Below, piece after piece: positions 33,833 to 43,794 of a stretch of DNA of 64,000 nt (positions are counted from its first letter, which is position 1; each line of letters starts with the position of its first letter). The DNA comes from Flavobacterium foetidum (lineage in GTDB: Bacteria > Bacteroidota > Bacteroidia > Flavobacteriales > Flavobacteriaceae): positions 124,001-188,000 of the forward strand of contig NZ_SJTF01000005.1 of the NCBI RefSeq assembly GCF_004634245.1. The letters are read 5' to 3'. The notes beneath the pieces are model-generated. The model had not been told where the DNA came from. It ran no database searches and saw only the letters and a program-made list of their open reading frames with translations. The translations under genes were made by a program, and so were the position numbers.

Positions 33833-35338
33833 CTAATTTGGATAGCCCGGATTTTGTTTTAGGTTTTTATTGGTAGTCAAAACGGTACTCGGAATAGGGA
33901 AAATTCCTCTGTAAGCTTCTGTCGCTCCTTTTTCCCACCAAGGCTGAAAGAATGTTCCAAAACGTATGTTGTCTGTTCTTCTTCTTCCCTCAAACGTAAA
34001 CTCTTTCAGAAGTTCTTGGTCTATAAAAGCCAAATCTATAACTGCTGGCATTTCTTCTCCAGCGCGTGCAGTAACCTGCTGCAAAAATGGTCTAGCCAAG
34101 TCTGGCGAACCCAAACGCACATAACATTCTGCCTGCATCATCAAAATTTCTGAATAACGTATTAGCACAAAATCATGATCACGTTCCCAGTTTTCTCCTG
34201 CTTTCATTTCATATTTTGCCAAACGAACACCTTCATTTTCTTTTGCATCTGTCAAGCTTGTTAAATTCTCAGTATAAGTAAGTGGTTCTCCGTTGTCCAT
34301 AATAATTACAGAACCTGTTGCCAGATTGATCTGATCTCCCTGAAGCATGCATTTTTTTCTTTTATCGGTATCTGCAAAAGCAGAATAAACTCCAGGCTGT
34401 GCACACATTCCGTTTGCGCTCCAAGGATAATTTCCGATCGGAGAAATAGCCAGTTTTTGATTGTAGTGCGCCGACATTGAATTCATATAATTCCCCACCG
34501 TTCCTGCTTTTGAATCGTAAGGAATGGCAAATATAATTTCGCTTGACGTCTGATTTTCGGTCGCAAAGTTGGTAAAGAAATCAGGCGTTAAGGTATAACC
34601 TGTAACTTTCTGGCACATATTGATGCAGTCTTCCCAACGCGCTGTTCCGATATAAACTTGTGAGTTTAAGTACAGTCTAGCTAAAATGGAATAAGCAACA
34701 TTTCTTGTTAACTTAGAATACACCACATTTGGATTCAGATACGGAATTGCGTCTGTCAGTTCTTTTTCGACAAAATCATATACCTGTTTTCTGGTGGAAT
34801 TAGACGGAAGATCCGTATCTTCAAAATTTGTTACGATAGGTACATTTCCGAACAAATCTAAAAGATTGTAGTAATAATAAGCTCTTAGCGCTTTTAACTC
34901 GGCAAAAATCGGAGCTTTTGCAGTTTCAGACAAAGACGATTTGTTTATCTGGTAAATAATTGCGTTGATTTTTGCAATCCCCGTATAGTTATAACGCCAA
35001 GCCGAAAGAATCATTCTATTATCTGCCTTCCAGGTATGTCTCTGAGCGTCTTGATATTGTCCGCCGTCGTACCAGTTGGTTCCTCTTGTCGGAATTGTCG
35101 CTTCATCTGAAACTACTTCATTCAAAAAGAAAACATATTCGCAGGTTGGAAAATTGTTTGATATGGCATCAGAGAATCCTCTTAGCGAAGAATAAGCTCC
35201 TCCGACTAGCGCATCGACTTCTTTAGTGGTGTTTCCAAAATTTCCGTCTTCTACCTGATCATAAAGCTGTTCGTCCAAATCAGTACAGGATACCGTAAAA
35301 AGCATGCTTAAAAAAAGTGCTGTTATTTTGATTTTCAT
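33833..35338 (-). CDS. susD: SusD/RagB-family glycan-binding surface lipoprotein
   Basis: A 501-residue lipoprotein (MKIKITALFLSMLFTVSC, then TDLDEQ with acidic surface-export residues). It contains the SusD TPR-like helices and the typical C-terminal features AKYEMKAGENWERDHDFVLI, RYSEILMMQAECYVRLG and FTFEGRRRTDNIRFG, ending in TTNKNLKQNPGYPN. SusD caps the SusC barrel and delivers glycans to it. The SusC gene lies 27 nt upstream in the same operon. Confidence 0.95.
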   Translation of the reverse strand: MKIKITALFLSMLFTVSCTDLDEQLYDQVEDGNFGNTTKEVDALVGGAYSSLRGFSDAISNNFPTCEYVFFLNEVVSDEATIPTRGTNWYDGGQYQDAQRHTWKADNRMILSAWRYNYTGIAKINAIIYQINKSSLSETAKAPIFAELKALRAYYYYNLLDLFGNVPIVTNFEDTDLPSNSTRKQVYDFVEKELTDAIPYLNPNVVYSKLTRNVAYSILARLYLNSQVYIGTARWEDCINMCQKVTGYTLTPDFFTNFATENQTSSEIIFAIPYDSKAGTVGNYMNSMSAHYNQKLAISPIGNYPWSANGMCAQPGVYSAFADTDKRKKCMLQGDQINLATGSVIIMDNGEPLTYTENLTSLTDAKENEGVRLAKYEMKAGENWERDHDFVLIRYSEILMMQAECYVRLGSPDLARPFLQQVTARAGEEMPAVIDLAFIDQELLKEFTFEGRRRTDNIRFGTFFQPWWEKGATEAYRGIFPIPSTVLTTNKNLKQNPGYPN

Positions 35339-35365
35339 TGTTACTATTTTATGTTATCAATTCGC

Positions 35366-38300
35366 TTAATTATTCAGCGTAAAATTTAGTCCAACAGAAA
35401 TTGTAGTTGGTCTTGGATAATTATTGTATCTATCAATTCCAGGAGCAGCAAGACCGGTTTGATCCATTACTCCAGTTTGGTTTATTCCGTCCTGAGCATT
35501 TAAGCCGATTTCTGGATCTACACCTTTATAACTCGTAAATACAAACAGGTTTTCGCCCATTACATACATTCTCACTTTAGAGTTTTTGTATTTTAATGGT
35601 AAAGTATAACCAAGCGATACTGTCTGCAATCTAAAGAAAGAAGCATCTTCAATCCAGTAATCAGAATATTTCGGAGCTGATGTGATACCACTGTTCAAGA
35701 AATCATCGGGAACATTAAATGCAGGTAATCTGTTGGGGTCGTTCAACATCATGTTGGTTGCATTAAGCGCTTTTTGTCCAAACATTCCATATCCAGAAAT
35801 TCCTAAATCAAAATTTTTGTAGGCGAAATTCATTCCGATTCCCAAAGTCAGTTCCGGCTGAATATTTCCTAAAGCTCTTTTGTCTGCGTCGACTAAAGCA
35901 CTTTCAGCTACTACTTCATTGGCGGCATTATAGTACTGAATTTTTCCATCAGCATCTAAACCTGCATTTTTGAATCCCCAGAAAGTTCCAACAGGATAAC
36001 CTTCTGCAATAATCTGCGAATATTGTCCAGACATACCCGCCAATCCGTGCAGCGAACCACTATAAATAACATCTGTTTTGTAAGTCGGATTTGAAAGTTT
36101 TTCGATTTTCTGAACGTTGTGTCCCAGTGTCAAATTAGCATCCCACGTAAATTTATCTCCCTTCACAATTTCTGCATTCAGCGTCAATTCGACTCCTTTA
36201 TTAGACATTTCGCCAACGTTTGCCAACATTGTTCCAACCAAATACGGAGGCTGAGGCACTTCATAAGTGTATAATAAATCTTTTGTGGTTTTAGAATAAT
36301 ATTCGAAAGAGCCCGTAATTCTGTTGAAAAGACCAAAATCAAAACCAACGTTGATTTGTTCTGTCGACTCCCATTTTAAATCAGGATTCGGATTTTGTTT
36401 TGGTGAATAAGCCAAACTCCATGTTTTAGTAACGGGATCGTAATAACTGTCATTTCCAACTCCGAGGATTGAAAGCGATTTGTATTCTCCAATTCCGTCT
36501 TGGTTTCCCGTAACTCCGTAACCTACTCTCAATTTCAAATTATCTAGCCATCCTTTTGTAGATGACATAAATTCTTCGTTAGACACTCTCCAAGCCGCAG
36601 AAGCAGACGGGAAAGTTCCCCATTTGTTATTTTCACCAAAACGGCTTGATCCGTCGCGTCTTACGGTTGCTGTCAATAAATATTTCCCATCATAACCATA
36701 GTTTGCACGAGCATAAAATGACACAAGATTTGATTTTCCCTTATAGGAATACACATCTCCTAAACGATAATTGTAACCTGCCCCGAGATTATTATAACTA
36801 AAAGCATCTGTTACAAAACCGCCTCTTTGTGCGCCAAAACCTTCGTAGATATTTTCCAGATAAGAATATCCAGCCAAAGCGCTAATACTGTGCTTATCAA
36901 TTGTTTTATTATAGTTTATATACAATTCGCCTTGAGCGTTTGTAAATTCGCCGTAGTTTCTTTGGGCATATCCTCCTTCATTCTGACCTTCCATAACAGC
37001 ATAAGACGGCTTGTAAGATCCTCCTTTGACAGCATTATGCTCCAGCGAAATATTGGCTGTTGCCATAAAATCGCGCAAGAACTTAACTTCGGTTTTAAAA
37101 TAACCCAAAAGCCTGTGTCTTTCATTATCAATAGTTCTATTGGTTAAAATCTCTACAGGATTCTGATAGATATTTCCGGTTACCACACTAAACTCTCCAT
37201 TTGAATCGTAAACCGGAATTGTTGGATTTAAGTTATAAGCTCTTTCAAAAATTCTGTAATCAATCGGGTGCCATTTGTCGATGTTTGCAAATAATCCCAT
37301 GTCGAATTTTACATCTTTATTATCGCCCAGAAACTGATAACCACTTACATTACCACTCAATCTTTCTAAACCGGATCTTTTTATAACTCCTTCATTTTTC
37401 AAATAAGAAATCGAAGTTCTGAAACCACTGTCTGCTTTTCCAGAGTTGATGCTCAAAGTATGCGACTGCGAAATGGCTGTCTGCTCAATAGCTTTCTGCC
37501 AATTTGTATTTCCGCCGTAGTCAACAGCGTCAAGGTTACTGGTTTGGCGAACATAAGCTCTCCACTGATTGGCAGACAAAAGATCTAAATTGTCGGCCAC
37601 ATAGCCAACGCTTGATAACCCACTATAAGTTACAGAAACTCCTTTGGTTCCTGATTTAGTAGTAATCATAATTACCCCATTTGCTCCTCTTGAACCATAA
37701 ATTGCAGTTGCCGAAGCATCTTTTAGCACGTCTACCGATTTAATATCTGACGGCTGTACCACATTGATATCGACTCCTGCAATACCGTCAACCACAATTA
37801 ACGGACTGTTGCTTGCGGTCAGCGAAGTTCCTCCACGTAAACGAATAGTAGAACCCGCCGAAGGATCTCCCGAAGGACGGATAATATTTAATCCTGCAAC
37901 TTTTCCTTGCAAAACTTGTTCTGTAGACGAAATCGTTCCTTTTACTAAATCATTTGCTCCAACGGTGGAAATAGCTCCCGTCAAATCTGATTTTTTTACT
38001 TTTCCGTAACCTACAGAAACAACCTGAACTTCTGCCAAAGCATAACCGTCATTCTGCAGACGGACTTCGATAGTATTGCTGTTTGCCGTAATTTGAATCT
38101 TTTGTGTAGTCGAACCGATAAAAGACACTTCTATAGTACCTCCTACGGCTACCTGAAGACTGAATTTACCGTCAAAATCTGTTGTAGTTCCGTTTTTTGT
38201 ACCCACTTCGATTATAGAAGCTCCTGGCAAGACACTGCCCGTATTATCGTAAACGGTACCCGATATCTGCTTTTTTCCCTGGGCCCATACACCGGCAGAA

Positions 38301-38383
38301 AGAAAAAGCATCAATATTAGCAATACCGCCTCCTTGGCATTCCACATTTGATGCAGAACGCTTGTTTTATTTTTACTATGCAT
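35366..38383 (-). CDS. susC: SusC/RagA-family TonB-dependent transporter
   Basis: A 1005-residue outer-membrane importer. A signal sequence (LLILMLFLSAGVWAQ) is followed by a carboxypeptidase-regulatory-like domain at about residues 38-120 (QISGTVYDNTGSVLPGASI), the plug with the SusC pattern SDIKSVDVLKDASATAIYGS followed by RGANGVIMITTKSG, and a 22-strand barrel ending in YPRPTTISVGLNFTLNN. It takes up oligosaccharides captured by SusD, using TonB energy. The 49-residue N-terminus before the mature domain is slightly long but has no closer ATG. Confidence 0.95.
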   Translation of the reverse strand: MHSKNKTSVLHQMWNAKEAVLLILMLFLSAGVWAQGKKQISGTVYDNTGSVLPGASIIEVGTKNGTTTDFDGKFSLQVAVGGTIEVSFIGSTTQKIQITANSNTIEVRLQNDGYALAEVQVVSVGYGKVKKSDLTGAISTVGANDLVKGTISSTEQVLQGKVAGLNIIRPSGDPSAGSTIRLRGGTSLTASNSPLIVVDGIAGVDINVVQPSDIKSVDVLKDASATAIYGSRGANGVIMITTKSGTKGVSVTYSGLSSVGYVADNLDLLSANQWRAYVRQTSNLDAVDYGGNTNWQKAIEQTAISQSHTLSINSGKADSGFRTSISYLKNEGVIKRSGLERLSGNVSGYQFLGDNKDVKFDMGLFANIDKWHPIDYRIFERAYNLNPTIPVYDSNGEFSVVTGNIYQNPVEILTNRTIDNERHRLLGYFKTEVKFLRDFMATANISLEHNAVKGGSYKPSYAVMEGQNEGGYAQRNYGEFTNAQGELYINYNKTIDKHSISALAGYSYLENIYEGFGAQRGGFVTDAFSYNNLGAGYNYRLGDVYSYKGKSNLVSFYARANYGYDGKYLLTATVRRDGSSRFGENNKWGTFPSASAAWRVSNEEFMSSTKGWLDNLKLRVGYGVTGNQDGIGEYKSLSILGVGNDSYYDPVTKTWSLAYSPKQNPNPDLKWESTEQINVGFDFGLFNRITGSFEYYSKTTKDLLYTYEVPQPPYLVGTMLANVGEMSNKGVELTLNAEIVKGDKFTWDANLTLGHNVQKIEKLSNPTYKTDVIYSGSLHGLAGMSGQYSQIIAEGYPVGTFWGFKNAGLDADGKIQYYNAANEVVAESALVDADKRALGNIQPELTLGIGMNFAYKNFDLGISGYGMFGQKALNATNMMLNDPNRLPAFNVPDDFLNSGITSAPKYSDYWIEDASFFRLQTVSLGYTLPLKYKNSKVRMYVMGENLFVFTSYKGVDPEIGLNAQDGINQTGVMDQTGLAAPGIDRYNNYPRPTTISVGLNFTLNN

Positions 38384-38411
38384 TAGAATTGGTGTTTTAA
38401 TTTAATAGTGA

Positions 38412-39494
38412 TTATTTATCTAAAGTCTTAAGCGGAATAGTCGTGTCTGAAATGGTCTTGTCTTTGTTGTCTTTAACTAAAACATGAATTTCGCTTAAAT
38501 TTGGAAGCCCGTTGAGCTCCGAAACCAAATTGACAAATCCCTTAATTTCTGCTGTTCCTCCCGAAAACTCACCAGAAATTGTCTTGCTTCCTGCCGTAAT
38601 TGTATAAAGCAGTTTGTTTACGCCAGCTTCATTATTTTTTCTCGACATTCCTAAAAAATCTTTTTGGCTGATCTGCAAAGGAAAAAAAGCAAAAACTGGT
38701 GGCGGAGGCGGTATAAATTCACCAGCATAAATAATCTGGTCGCCCGAATTGGTTGTCCAATCTTTTGCAACCATCAAAAAAGTAATATTTTGCATTACAA
38801 ATCCCGGTTCGGTATTGTAATATTGCTGCGGAATAAGGTCCATTCTGTAAAAACCATTTCCAAGATCTTTTAGCTTTGTCTTTTCAGAAACTTCTGGAAT
38901 CCAAGCCTGATATTCTTGCAATACAGCCCAATCGTTTAGACCGCTATGAAAATGAACACTAGGCACACCTGCAAAACCATCTTTTAGATTAGCATTGAAC
39001 AAAATACTGACCGGCTTATCCACCAATGGTTTTGAAGGATAAGACCTAATCACTTCATTTGCAGTATAAAAAGATGAAAAATCAGTATAAGCCATATTGG
39101 CGACATCGCTTTGTTTAGATCCATTTTTGTTTTTCAAACGAAACCAGAACCCAGCGCTTGCTGCAATTTCGTCGGGTGTTTTAGAAAAATAAAGCGTTGG
39201 AGTTAGAGTGAAGCTCCAGATTTTATTTCCTTCATATTTGAGTTTGGCAAAATCAGAAGAATTTTCCCAGTTTCCAGCATCTGGTTCAGATGGAGACCAT
39301 ATCCAGAGGTATAAATCTTCTGTTTCGGCAAATGTAGTTCCTGATAAATCAAAATACCAGGTTACTTTTTCGTCGTATTTGTACACCACCGGAAACGAAG
39401 ACATCGGTCCAACGGCTCCAGCGTTTTCTTGTGCCTTAACAAAATTTGGCGCCATTAAAAAGGCAAGCAGAATGGTATAGATAAACTTTTTCAT
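38412..39494 (-). CDS. DUF4961-type exported PUL protein
   Basis: A 360-residue protein with a signal peptide (MKKFIYTILLAFLMAPNFVK, then AQ). The mature part is predicted mainly beta, with Trp- and Tyr-rich stretches (VTWYFDLSGTTFAETEDLYL, WIWSPSEPDAGNWE) suited to carbohydrate contact and a PPPPP linker at about residue 262. I recall DUF4961 proteins beside SusCD and DUF5004. A glycan-binding accessory role, like that of SusE/F, is inferred. It lies 28 nt before SusC. Confidence 0.65.
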   Translation of the reverse strand: MKKFIYTILLAFLMAPNFVKAQENAGAVGPMSSFPVVYKYDEKVTWYFDLSGTTFAETEDLYLWIWSPSEPDAGNWENSSDFAKLKYEGNKIWSFTLTPTLYFSKTPDEIAASAGFWFRLKNKNGSKQSDVANMAYTDFSSFYTANEVIRSYPSKPLVDKPVSILFNANLKDGFAGVPSVHFHSGLNDWAVLQEYQAWIPEVSEKTKLKDLGNGFYRMDLIPQQYYNTEPGFVMQNITFLMVAKDWTTNSGDQIIYAGEFIPPPPPVFAFFPLQISQKDFLGMSRKNNEAGVNKLLYTITAGSKTISGEFSGGTAEIKGFVNLVSELNGLPNLSEIHVLVKDNKDKTISDTTIPLKTLDK

Positions 39495-39502
39495 ATTACT
39501 CT

Positions 39503-40024
39503 TTAGTTAATAGCATTTAATTTGAATATATAAGACACAAATGGTGTTCCTCCAGAAGAACGCACTAATTGCAGCTGCATTTCTTCATTTTTTCCCGGAA
39601 CAGAAATTAATCGTAGTTCATCTGTTTTCTGGGTTTTCTGCTCGTCGCTGTACAAATAGATTTTGGTTGCTCCGGCATTGGTCGGCTGAAAATCTGAACT
39701 CAGTTCCCAATAGCCTTTTGGAGCAAATAAAGGAGGTACATTTCCTGTTACCTGATAACTTGTGGGTTTGTTTTTTTCGTCTACGCTGAAGTTGATCTTA
39801 AAATCTTCGTAGTTAAAATAAATACTCAGGTTTTCTTCGCTTGGTTCGATCTTGTTTGCTTTCGCAGCCTCATCAACCATTTTTAAGTTTGTTAAGCCCC
39901 AATTGCCATTTACTTTCTCATAAATAGTAATTGGATCTACGTAGCTTCCGTCTTCTGTGTTATCACAGCCTATGGCAGAAAAACACAACATAAAAGCTAG
40001 CCAGTAAATACTTTTACATCTCAT
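39503..40024 (-). CDS. DUF5004-type lipoprotein, first gene of the PUL operon
   Basis: A 173-residue lipoprotein (MRCKSIYWLAFMLCFSAIG, then CDNTEDGS with acidic residues after the cysteine). The body resembles small lipocalin-like beta barrels: WGLTNLKMVDEAAKANKIEP, YWELSSDFQPTNAGATKIYL and MQLQLVRSSGGTPFVSYIFK. DUF5004 proteins accompany SusCD systems; no activity is known. It begins the operon, 8 nt before the DUF4961 gene. Confidence 0.65.
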   Translation of the reverse strand: MRCKSIYWLAFMLCFSAIGCDNTEDGSYVDPITIYEKVNGNWGLTNLKMVDEAAKANKIEPSEENLSIYFNYEDFKINFSVDEKNKPTSYQVTGNVPPLFAPKGYWELSSDFQPTNAGATKIYLYSDEQKTQKTDELRLISVPGKNEEMQLQLVRSSGGTPFVSYIFKLNAIN

Positions 40025-40504
40025 AAATTTTTGGTTTTCGTTAGTTTGTTACCCCTTCAAAAGGTTAGAGCGAAGCTAGACGTTTAATAATTCCAAAAAA
40101 AAATATCTGAGAAAAATCAAGATTAAATTCAGAGAATATTAAAACCAAACCACTAATAATCAGTTTATTAGTTTTATTTTTATAACAAAAAAATCAAGAT
40201 GCTGTTTAGACCAAAAATGATGGTTTTTAAATGGTAAAAATGACAATATGAAAAATATTAAGGGTATTTTTTTGAGCATGCATATATATCAGTTCTTTTT
40301 ATTGTATAATTGCAAATAATTTTCTTGTTTTTAACATTTAATGCTTGTTTTCATTTGAAATCGAGGTTTTAGAACGATGTTAACTAACCAATTTCACCCA
40401 AATATCAGAATCACATTTTTAATTGATTTGAACCGATTTCAATTTCAAAATAACACTAACCTAACTCTATCAAAAAACCACTTTATCCTAAACCAAACCA
40501 AATC
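40025..40504. promoter_or_regulatory. Divergent control region of the PUL
   Basis: This 480-nt gap separates the PUL operon and its likely regulator. It holds no gene. Visible features are a perfect inverted repeat ACTAATAA-n5-TTATTAGT at 40152-40172 and a palindromic GCATGC followed by ATATATAT near 40278-40292. No consensus TAnnTTTG box was found for either gene. The inverted repeat is a candidate regulator site only. Confidence 0.35.
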
Positions 40505-42103
40505 ATGCAAAAAATATTGATGTTATTTTTCTTCATAATCGGACTCTCTTTGAAGGCAAAAGAGGCAAATCCGGTGCTGGAAGAATTAGATCAGGCACTT
40601 CAGAAAAAAGAAGTGTACCTGAAAAATAAATATCGAAAAATAGAAGCTTTAAAGAAAAACATATCGAAGTTTAAACTCAATCAGAATAACGAAGCGTTGT
40701 ACAATTGTTATATGTCGCTTTTTGATGAATACAAATCATTTAAGTACGACTCGGCTTATTATTATTTAGAAGAAGCAAAAATTAAAGCACTAGCCTTAAA
40801 AAATCCGAAACTTCTATCGCAAAGTCGTATTAAGGAAGGTTTTGTACTGCTTTCGTCTGGATTATTTAAAGAAGCTATCGATACATTAAATGTTATTGAT
40901 GACGCAAAACTTGATCTTAAAAACAAAATTGAATATTACAACATAAAAGCCCGTGCTTACTATGATTTGGCCGATTATAACAGTGATATGCGGTTTAAGA
41001 TTCATTATGTGCAAAAGGGAAATCATTTTCTAAAAAAAGCTTTAGAAATAATTGGACCCAATACCAATGAATACTGGTCAGCAGAAAGTTTAAAACGTTT
41101 AAAACAACAAGACTGGCGTGGAGCTGAATTTGCTTTCAGTTATTGGATCAACAATTATAATTTGCCACCAGATTATTACGGAATTGCGGCTTCAAGTCTT
41201 GGCTATATTTATTCGGAACGGGGTTACACCAAAAAAGCGATTCAGTATCTTGCCTTGGCTGCTATTTCGGATGTTAAAAATGCGACCAAGGAAACTGTTG
41301 CATTGCGAAATCTCGCCAACGAGCTTTTTAAAATGGGAAATCTGGACAAAGCCAATGAATACATTAATATCGCAATGGATGATGCCACTTTTTATAATGC
41401 CAGACACCGAAAAATCGAAATTTCGTCTATTCTCCCGATTATCGAAAAAGCGCAACTGAATAATGTAAAAGACAAAAACGATAAACTCGAAAAAATCATC
41501 ATTTTACTGACGATACTCACAATAATCATTTTTATTTTCCTCGGAATAATTTTCAAACAATTAAAAGAAAAAAACAAAGCCCGAAAAATAATGGCAGACT
41601 CGTATCTGAAATTACAGGAAATGAACGTGAGCCTAAGCGAAGCCAATGCAATTAAGGAAGAATATATTACTTATTTTATCAAGGCCACTTCTGCTTTCAT
41701 TAATAAAATTGATCATATCCAGAAAAGTACACTTCATAAAATCATAACCAAAAAGACAGATGAAGTTATCGCAAGCCTGAAGCGTTATAATGTGAAAGAA
41801 GAACGAGAAAGCCTCTTTCATCAGTTCGATGAGATTTTCCTGAAACTGTTTCCGACTTTTGTTACCGAATTCAATAAATTGTTTCCAAACGATCATAAAA
41901 GCATTGTAAAAAAAGGGGAATTGCTCAATACAGAACTTCGAATTTTTGCGCTCTATCGTTTAGGCATTCAAGACAGTGGCCAGATGGCCGAATTTCTGGA
42001 ACTTTCGGTAGCTACCATTTATACCTACAAAACCAGAATCAAAAGCAAATCTGATTTTAAGGATACTTTTGAACAAAAAATTATGGAGATAAAGACTATC
42101 TAA
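40505..42103 (+). CDS. TPR-type membrane-bound transcriptional regulator (DUF6377)
   Basis: A 532-residue regulator typical of Bacteroidota. A signal peptide ([18 protein letters not shown]) leads into periplasmic helical TPR repeats at about residues 30-320 ([18 protein letters not shown] TPR helices, [20 protein letters not shown]). A membrane span follows at about 328-350 ([19 protein letters not shown]), then a coiled coil and a C-terminal DNA-binding helix-turn-helix ([36 protein letters not shown]). It probably senses a periplasmic oligosaccharide and switches on the divergent PUL. Confidence 0.85.
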   Translation: MQKILMLFFFIIGLSLKAKEANPVLEELDQALQKKEVYLKNKYRKIEALKKNISKFKLNQNNEALYNCYMSLFDEYKSFKYDSAYYYLEEAKIKALALKNPKLLSQSRIKEGFVLLSSGLFKEAIDTLNVIDDAKLDLKNKIEYYNIKARAYYDLADYNSDMRFKIHYVQKGNHFLKKALEIIGPNTNEYWSAESLKRLKQQDWRGAEFAFSYWINNYNLPPDYYGIAASSLGYIYSERGYTKKAIQYLALAAISDVKNATKETVALRNLANELFKMGNLDKANEYINIAMDDATFYNARHRKIEISSILPIIEKAQLNNVKDKNDKLEKIIILLTILTIIIFIFLGIIFKQLKEKNKARKIMADSYLKLQEMNVSLSEANAIKEEYITYFIKATSAFINKIDHIQKSTLHKIITKKTDEVIASLKRYNVKEERESLFHQFDEIFLKLFPTFVTEFNKLFPNDHKSIVKKGELLNTELRIFALYRLGIQDSGQMAEFLELSVATIYTYKTRIKSKSDFKDTFEQKIMEIKTI

Positions 42104-42437
42104 GGTACTGAGGTACTGAGATGCTAAGGTTCTAAGTTTTCTTTAGCCACGAATTCACGAATTTTTTTTTCAATCAATTCGTGTAATTATCCAGCACAAA
42201 TTTCCCGTATGATTTTAAATAAAAATTCGTGAATTCGTGGCTGAAAAAATATTTCGCTCCGCTGGAGCTCTTTTGTACAACAAATATCTTTTCTATAAAT
42301 ATTTCGTCCCTCTGGGACTTAAGTTTTTCCGCCACGAATTCACAAATTTTCTTTTTCCAATAAATTCGCATAATTATCGAACACAAATTTCCATATCATT
42401 TTAAATAAAAATTCGTGAATTCGTGGCTGAAAAAAAA
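42104..42437. repeat. Two GCCACGAATT palindromes with a hairpin spacer
   Basis: The first copy has 22-nt perfect arms at 42145-42166 and 42221-42242 (AGCCACGAATTCACGAAT and its complement). The second has arms at 42331-42350 and 42407-42427. Between them are two small hairpins, GCTCC-gct-GGAGC and GTCCC-tct-GGGAC, each flanked by ATATTTCG. CTAAGGTTCTAAG words precede the first copy. No gene is present. Confidence 0.75.
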
Positions 42438-43661
42438 CTACTCAGCAGGTTCCAACTGTAAAATCGTATTCTGGTAGATTTTGCTTAATGAAAATAATTG
42501 TTCTGCAAAAATCATTATTGCAATTGGCACAAAGAAAAATGCCAGTAAATCTTCTTCATACAAAAAGTAAGTTGAAATCATGCCAAGGCGGGTATATTCT
42601 AAATAATAAATCCATTTTCGCTGTTCTAATAAAGCGCCGCAATTTATTAAAGTGATAATCACTAAAGAAAGTACAAACACTTTATCGTACAATTCTAAAT
42701 ACTCAAAATAATAGGTAAAAATTGTTAGAATCAAAGTGCAGATTCCTAATTGTATATAAAGGTAATTTTTAAAACGAAGCCGTTGATGCGGATTGCTTTT
42801 GTCTTGCAGAAAACGTTTTTCGAGAATCGGTCGAATATCTTGGTCCATATCGGCTGGGCTTCCAAAAATGGCTTTCCATTTCGCTTTAAATCCGCTCGAG
42901 CGTTTCCATAATTCGTAGATTTCAAAATAATAATGAAAGTGCTGCCATAAAAAACTATAGCTTTTCAGCGGATGTGTTAATCCGTATTTTGGTTTTTCTT
43001 CTTCGGTTTGAAAAGTGCCGAAAAGACGATCCCAAAAAGTAAACATATCGCCGTAATTCTTGTCAAGGTATTTTTCGTCAGAAGCATGATGAACGCCATG
43101 GACAGAAGGCGTAACAAAAACATATTCTAACCACTTTATTTTGCCAATAAGCTGTGTATGGGTAAAAAAGGAATAAGCGCCGTGCACAATAAGCATTGTA
43201 ATAACCATTGTAGGGTGAAAACCAATTAAGGGCAGAATGCACCAAAATCCGGTTCTGATAATGGCTTGAAAAGTCGTAATTCTGGCTGCGGCGGTAAAAT
43301 TAAATTCCTCACTATGATGATGCACAATATGCGCGGCCCAGAAAAAGTTGACCTCGTGCCCTAATCTGTGGTACCAATACCAAACAAAATCGGTTGCAAG
43401 AATAAGAGCAAACCAAACCAAAGCATTGGCCGGAATATCAAAAATTCTGTAATCATCGTAAATAAAGTAATACAACTGATAAAAACTTGCCGCAACGAAC
43501 AAATTAATCAAACGTTCCGCAATTCCAATACTGATATTCGAGACAGAACTTTCATAATTAAAAATTTCAGGTCTTTTTTTGCGTTTTGCAAGTTTATATT
43601 CTATAAATAAAAAAAGGAAAAAGGCCGGCATGGCAAACGCCAGAAAATTTATATTTTTCAT
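42438..43661 (-). CDS. Sterol desaturase/fatty acid hydroxylase-family membrane protein
   Basis: A 407-residue membrane enzyme with the diiron histidine boxes of the family: HRLGH (in FVWYWYHRLGHEVNFFWAAH), HIVHHH and HGVHHASDEKYLDKNYGDMF. Spans flank the histidine core, and a C-terminal stretch of about 120 residues adds three to four more. Such enzymes hydroxylate or desaturate lipids such as sterols, fatty acids or carotenoids, using O2. The lipid acted on here is unknown. It follows gdhA on the same strand after 133 nt. Confidence 0.88.
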   Translation of the reverse strand: MKNINFLAFAMPAFFLFLFIEYKLAKRKKRPEIFNYESSVSNISIGIAERLINLFVAASFYQLYYFIYDDYRIFDIPANALVWFALILATDFVWYWYHRLGHEVNFFWAAHIVHHHSEEFNFTAAARITTFQAIIRTGFWCILPLIGFHPTMVITMLIVHGAYSFFTHTQLIGKIKWLEYVFVTPSVHGVHHASDEKYLDKNYGDMFTFWDRLFGTFQTEEEKPKYGLTHPLKSYSFLWQHFHYYFEIYELWKRSSGFKAKWKAIFGSPADMDQDIRPILEKRFLQDKSNPHQRLRFKNYLYIQLGICTLILTIFTYYFEYLELYDKVFVLSLVIITLINCGALLEQRKWIYYLEYTRLGMISTYFLYEEDLLAFFFVPIAIMIFAEQLFSLSKIYQNTILQLEPAE

Positions 43662-43794
43662 CTTTTCAATACTTTACGATTCTAAATTTTGTATTCATTA
43701 AATAAAACGAAAAAGACATTTCCATTAATTGCATTGTTTTTGGAGAGAAAAAAATACAATCAATGAAAATGATCTTTTACAAATAAACCTGATT

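Noticed and set aside
42145..42427. Palindromes considered as a CRISPR array
   Set aside because: Repeats are inverted pairs with irregular lengths and no regular unique spacers.
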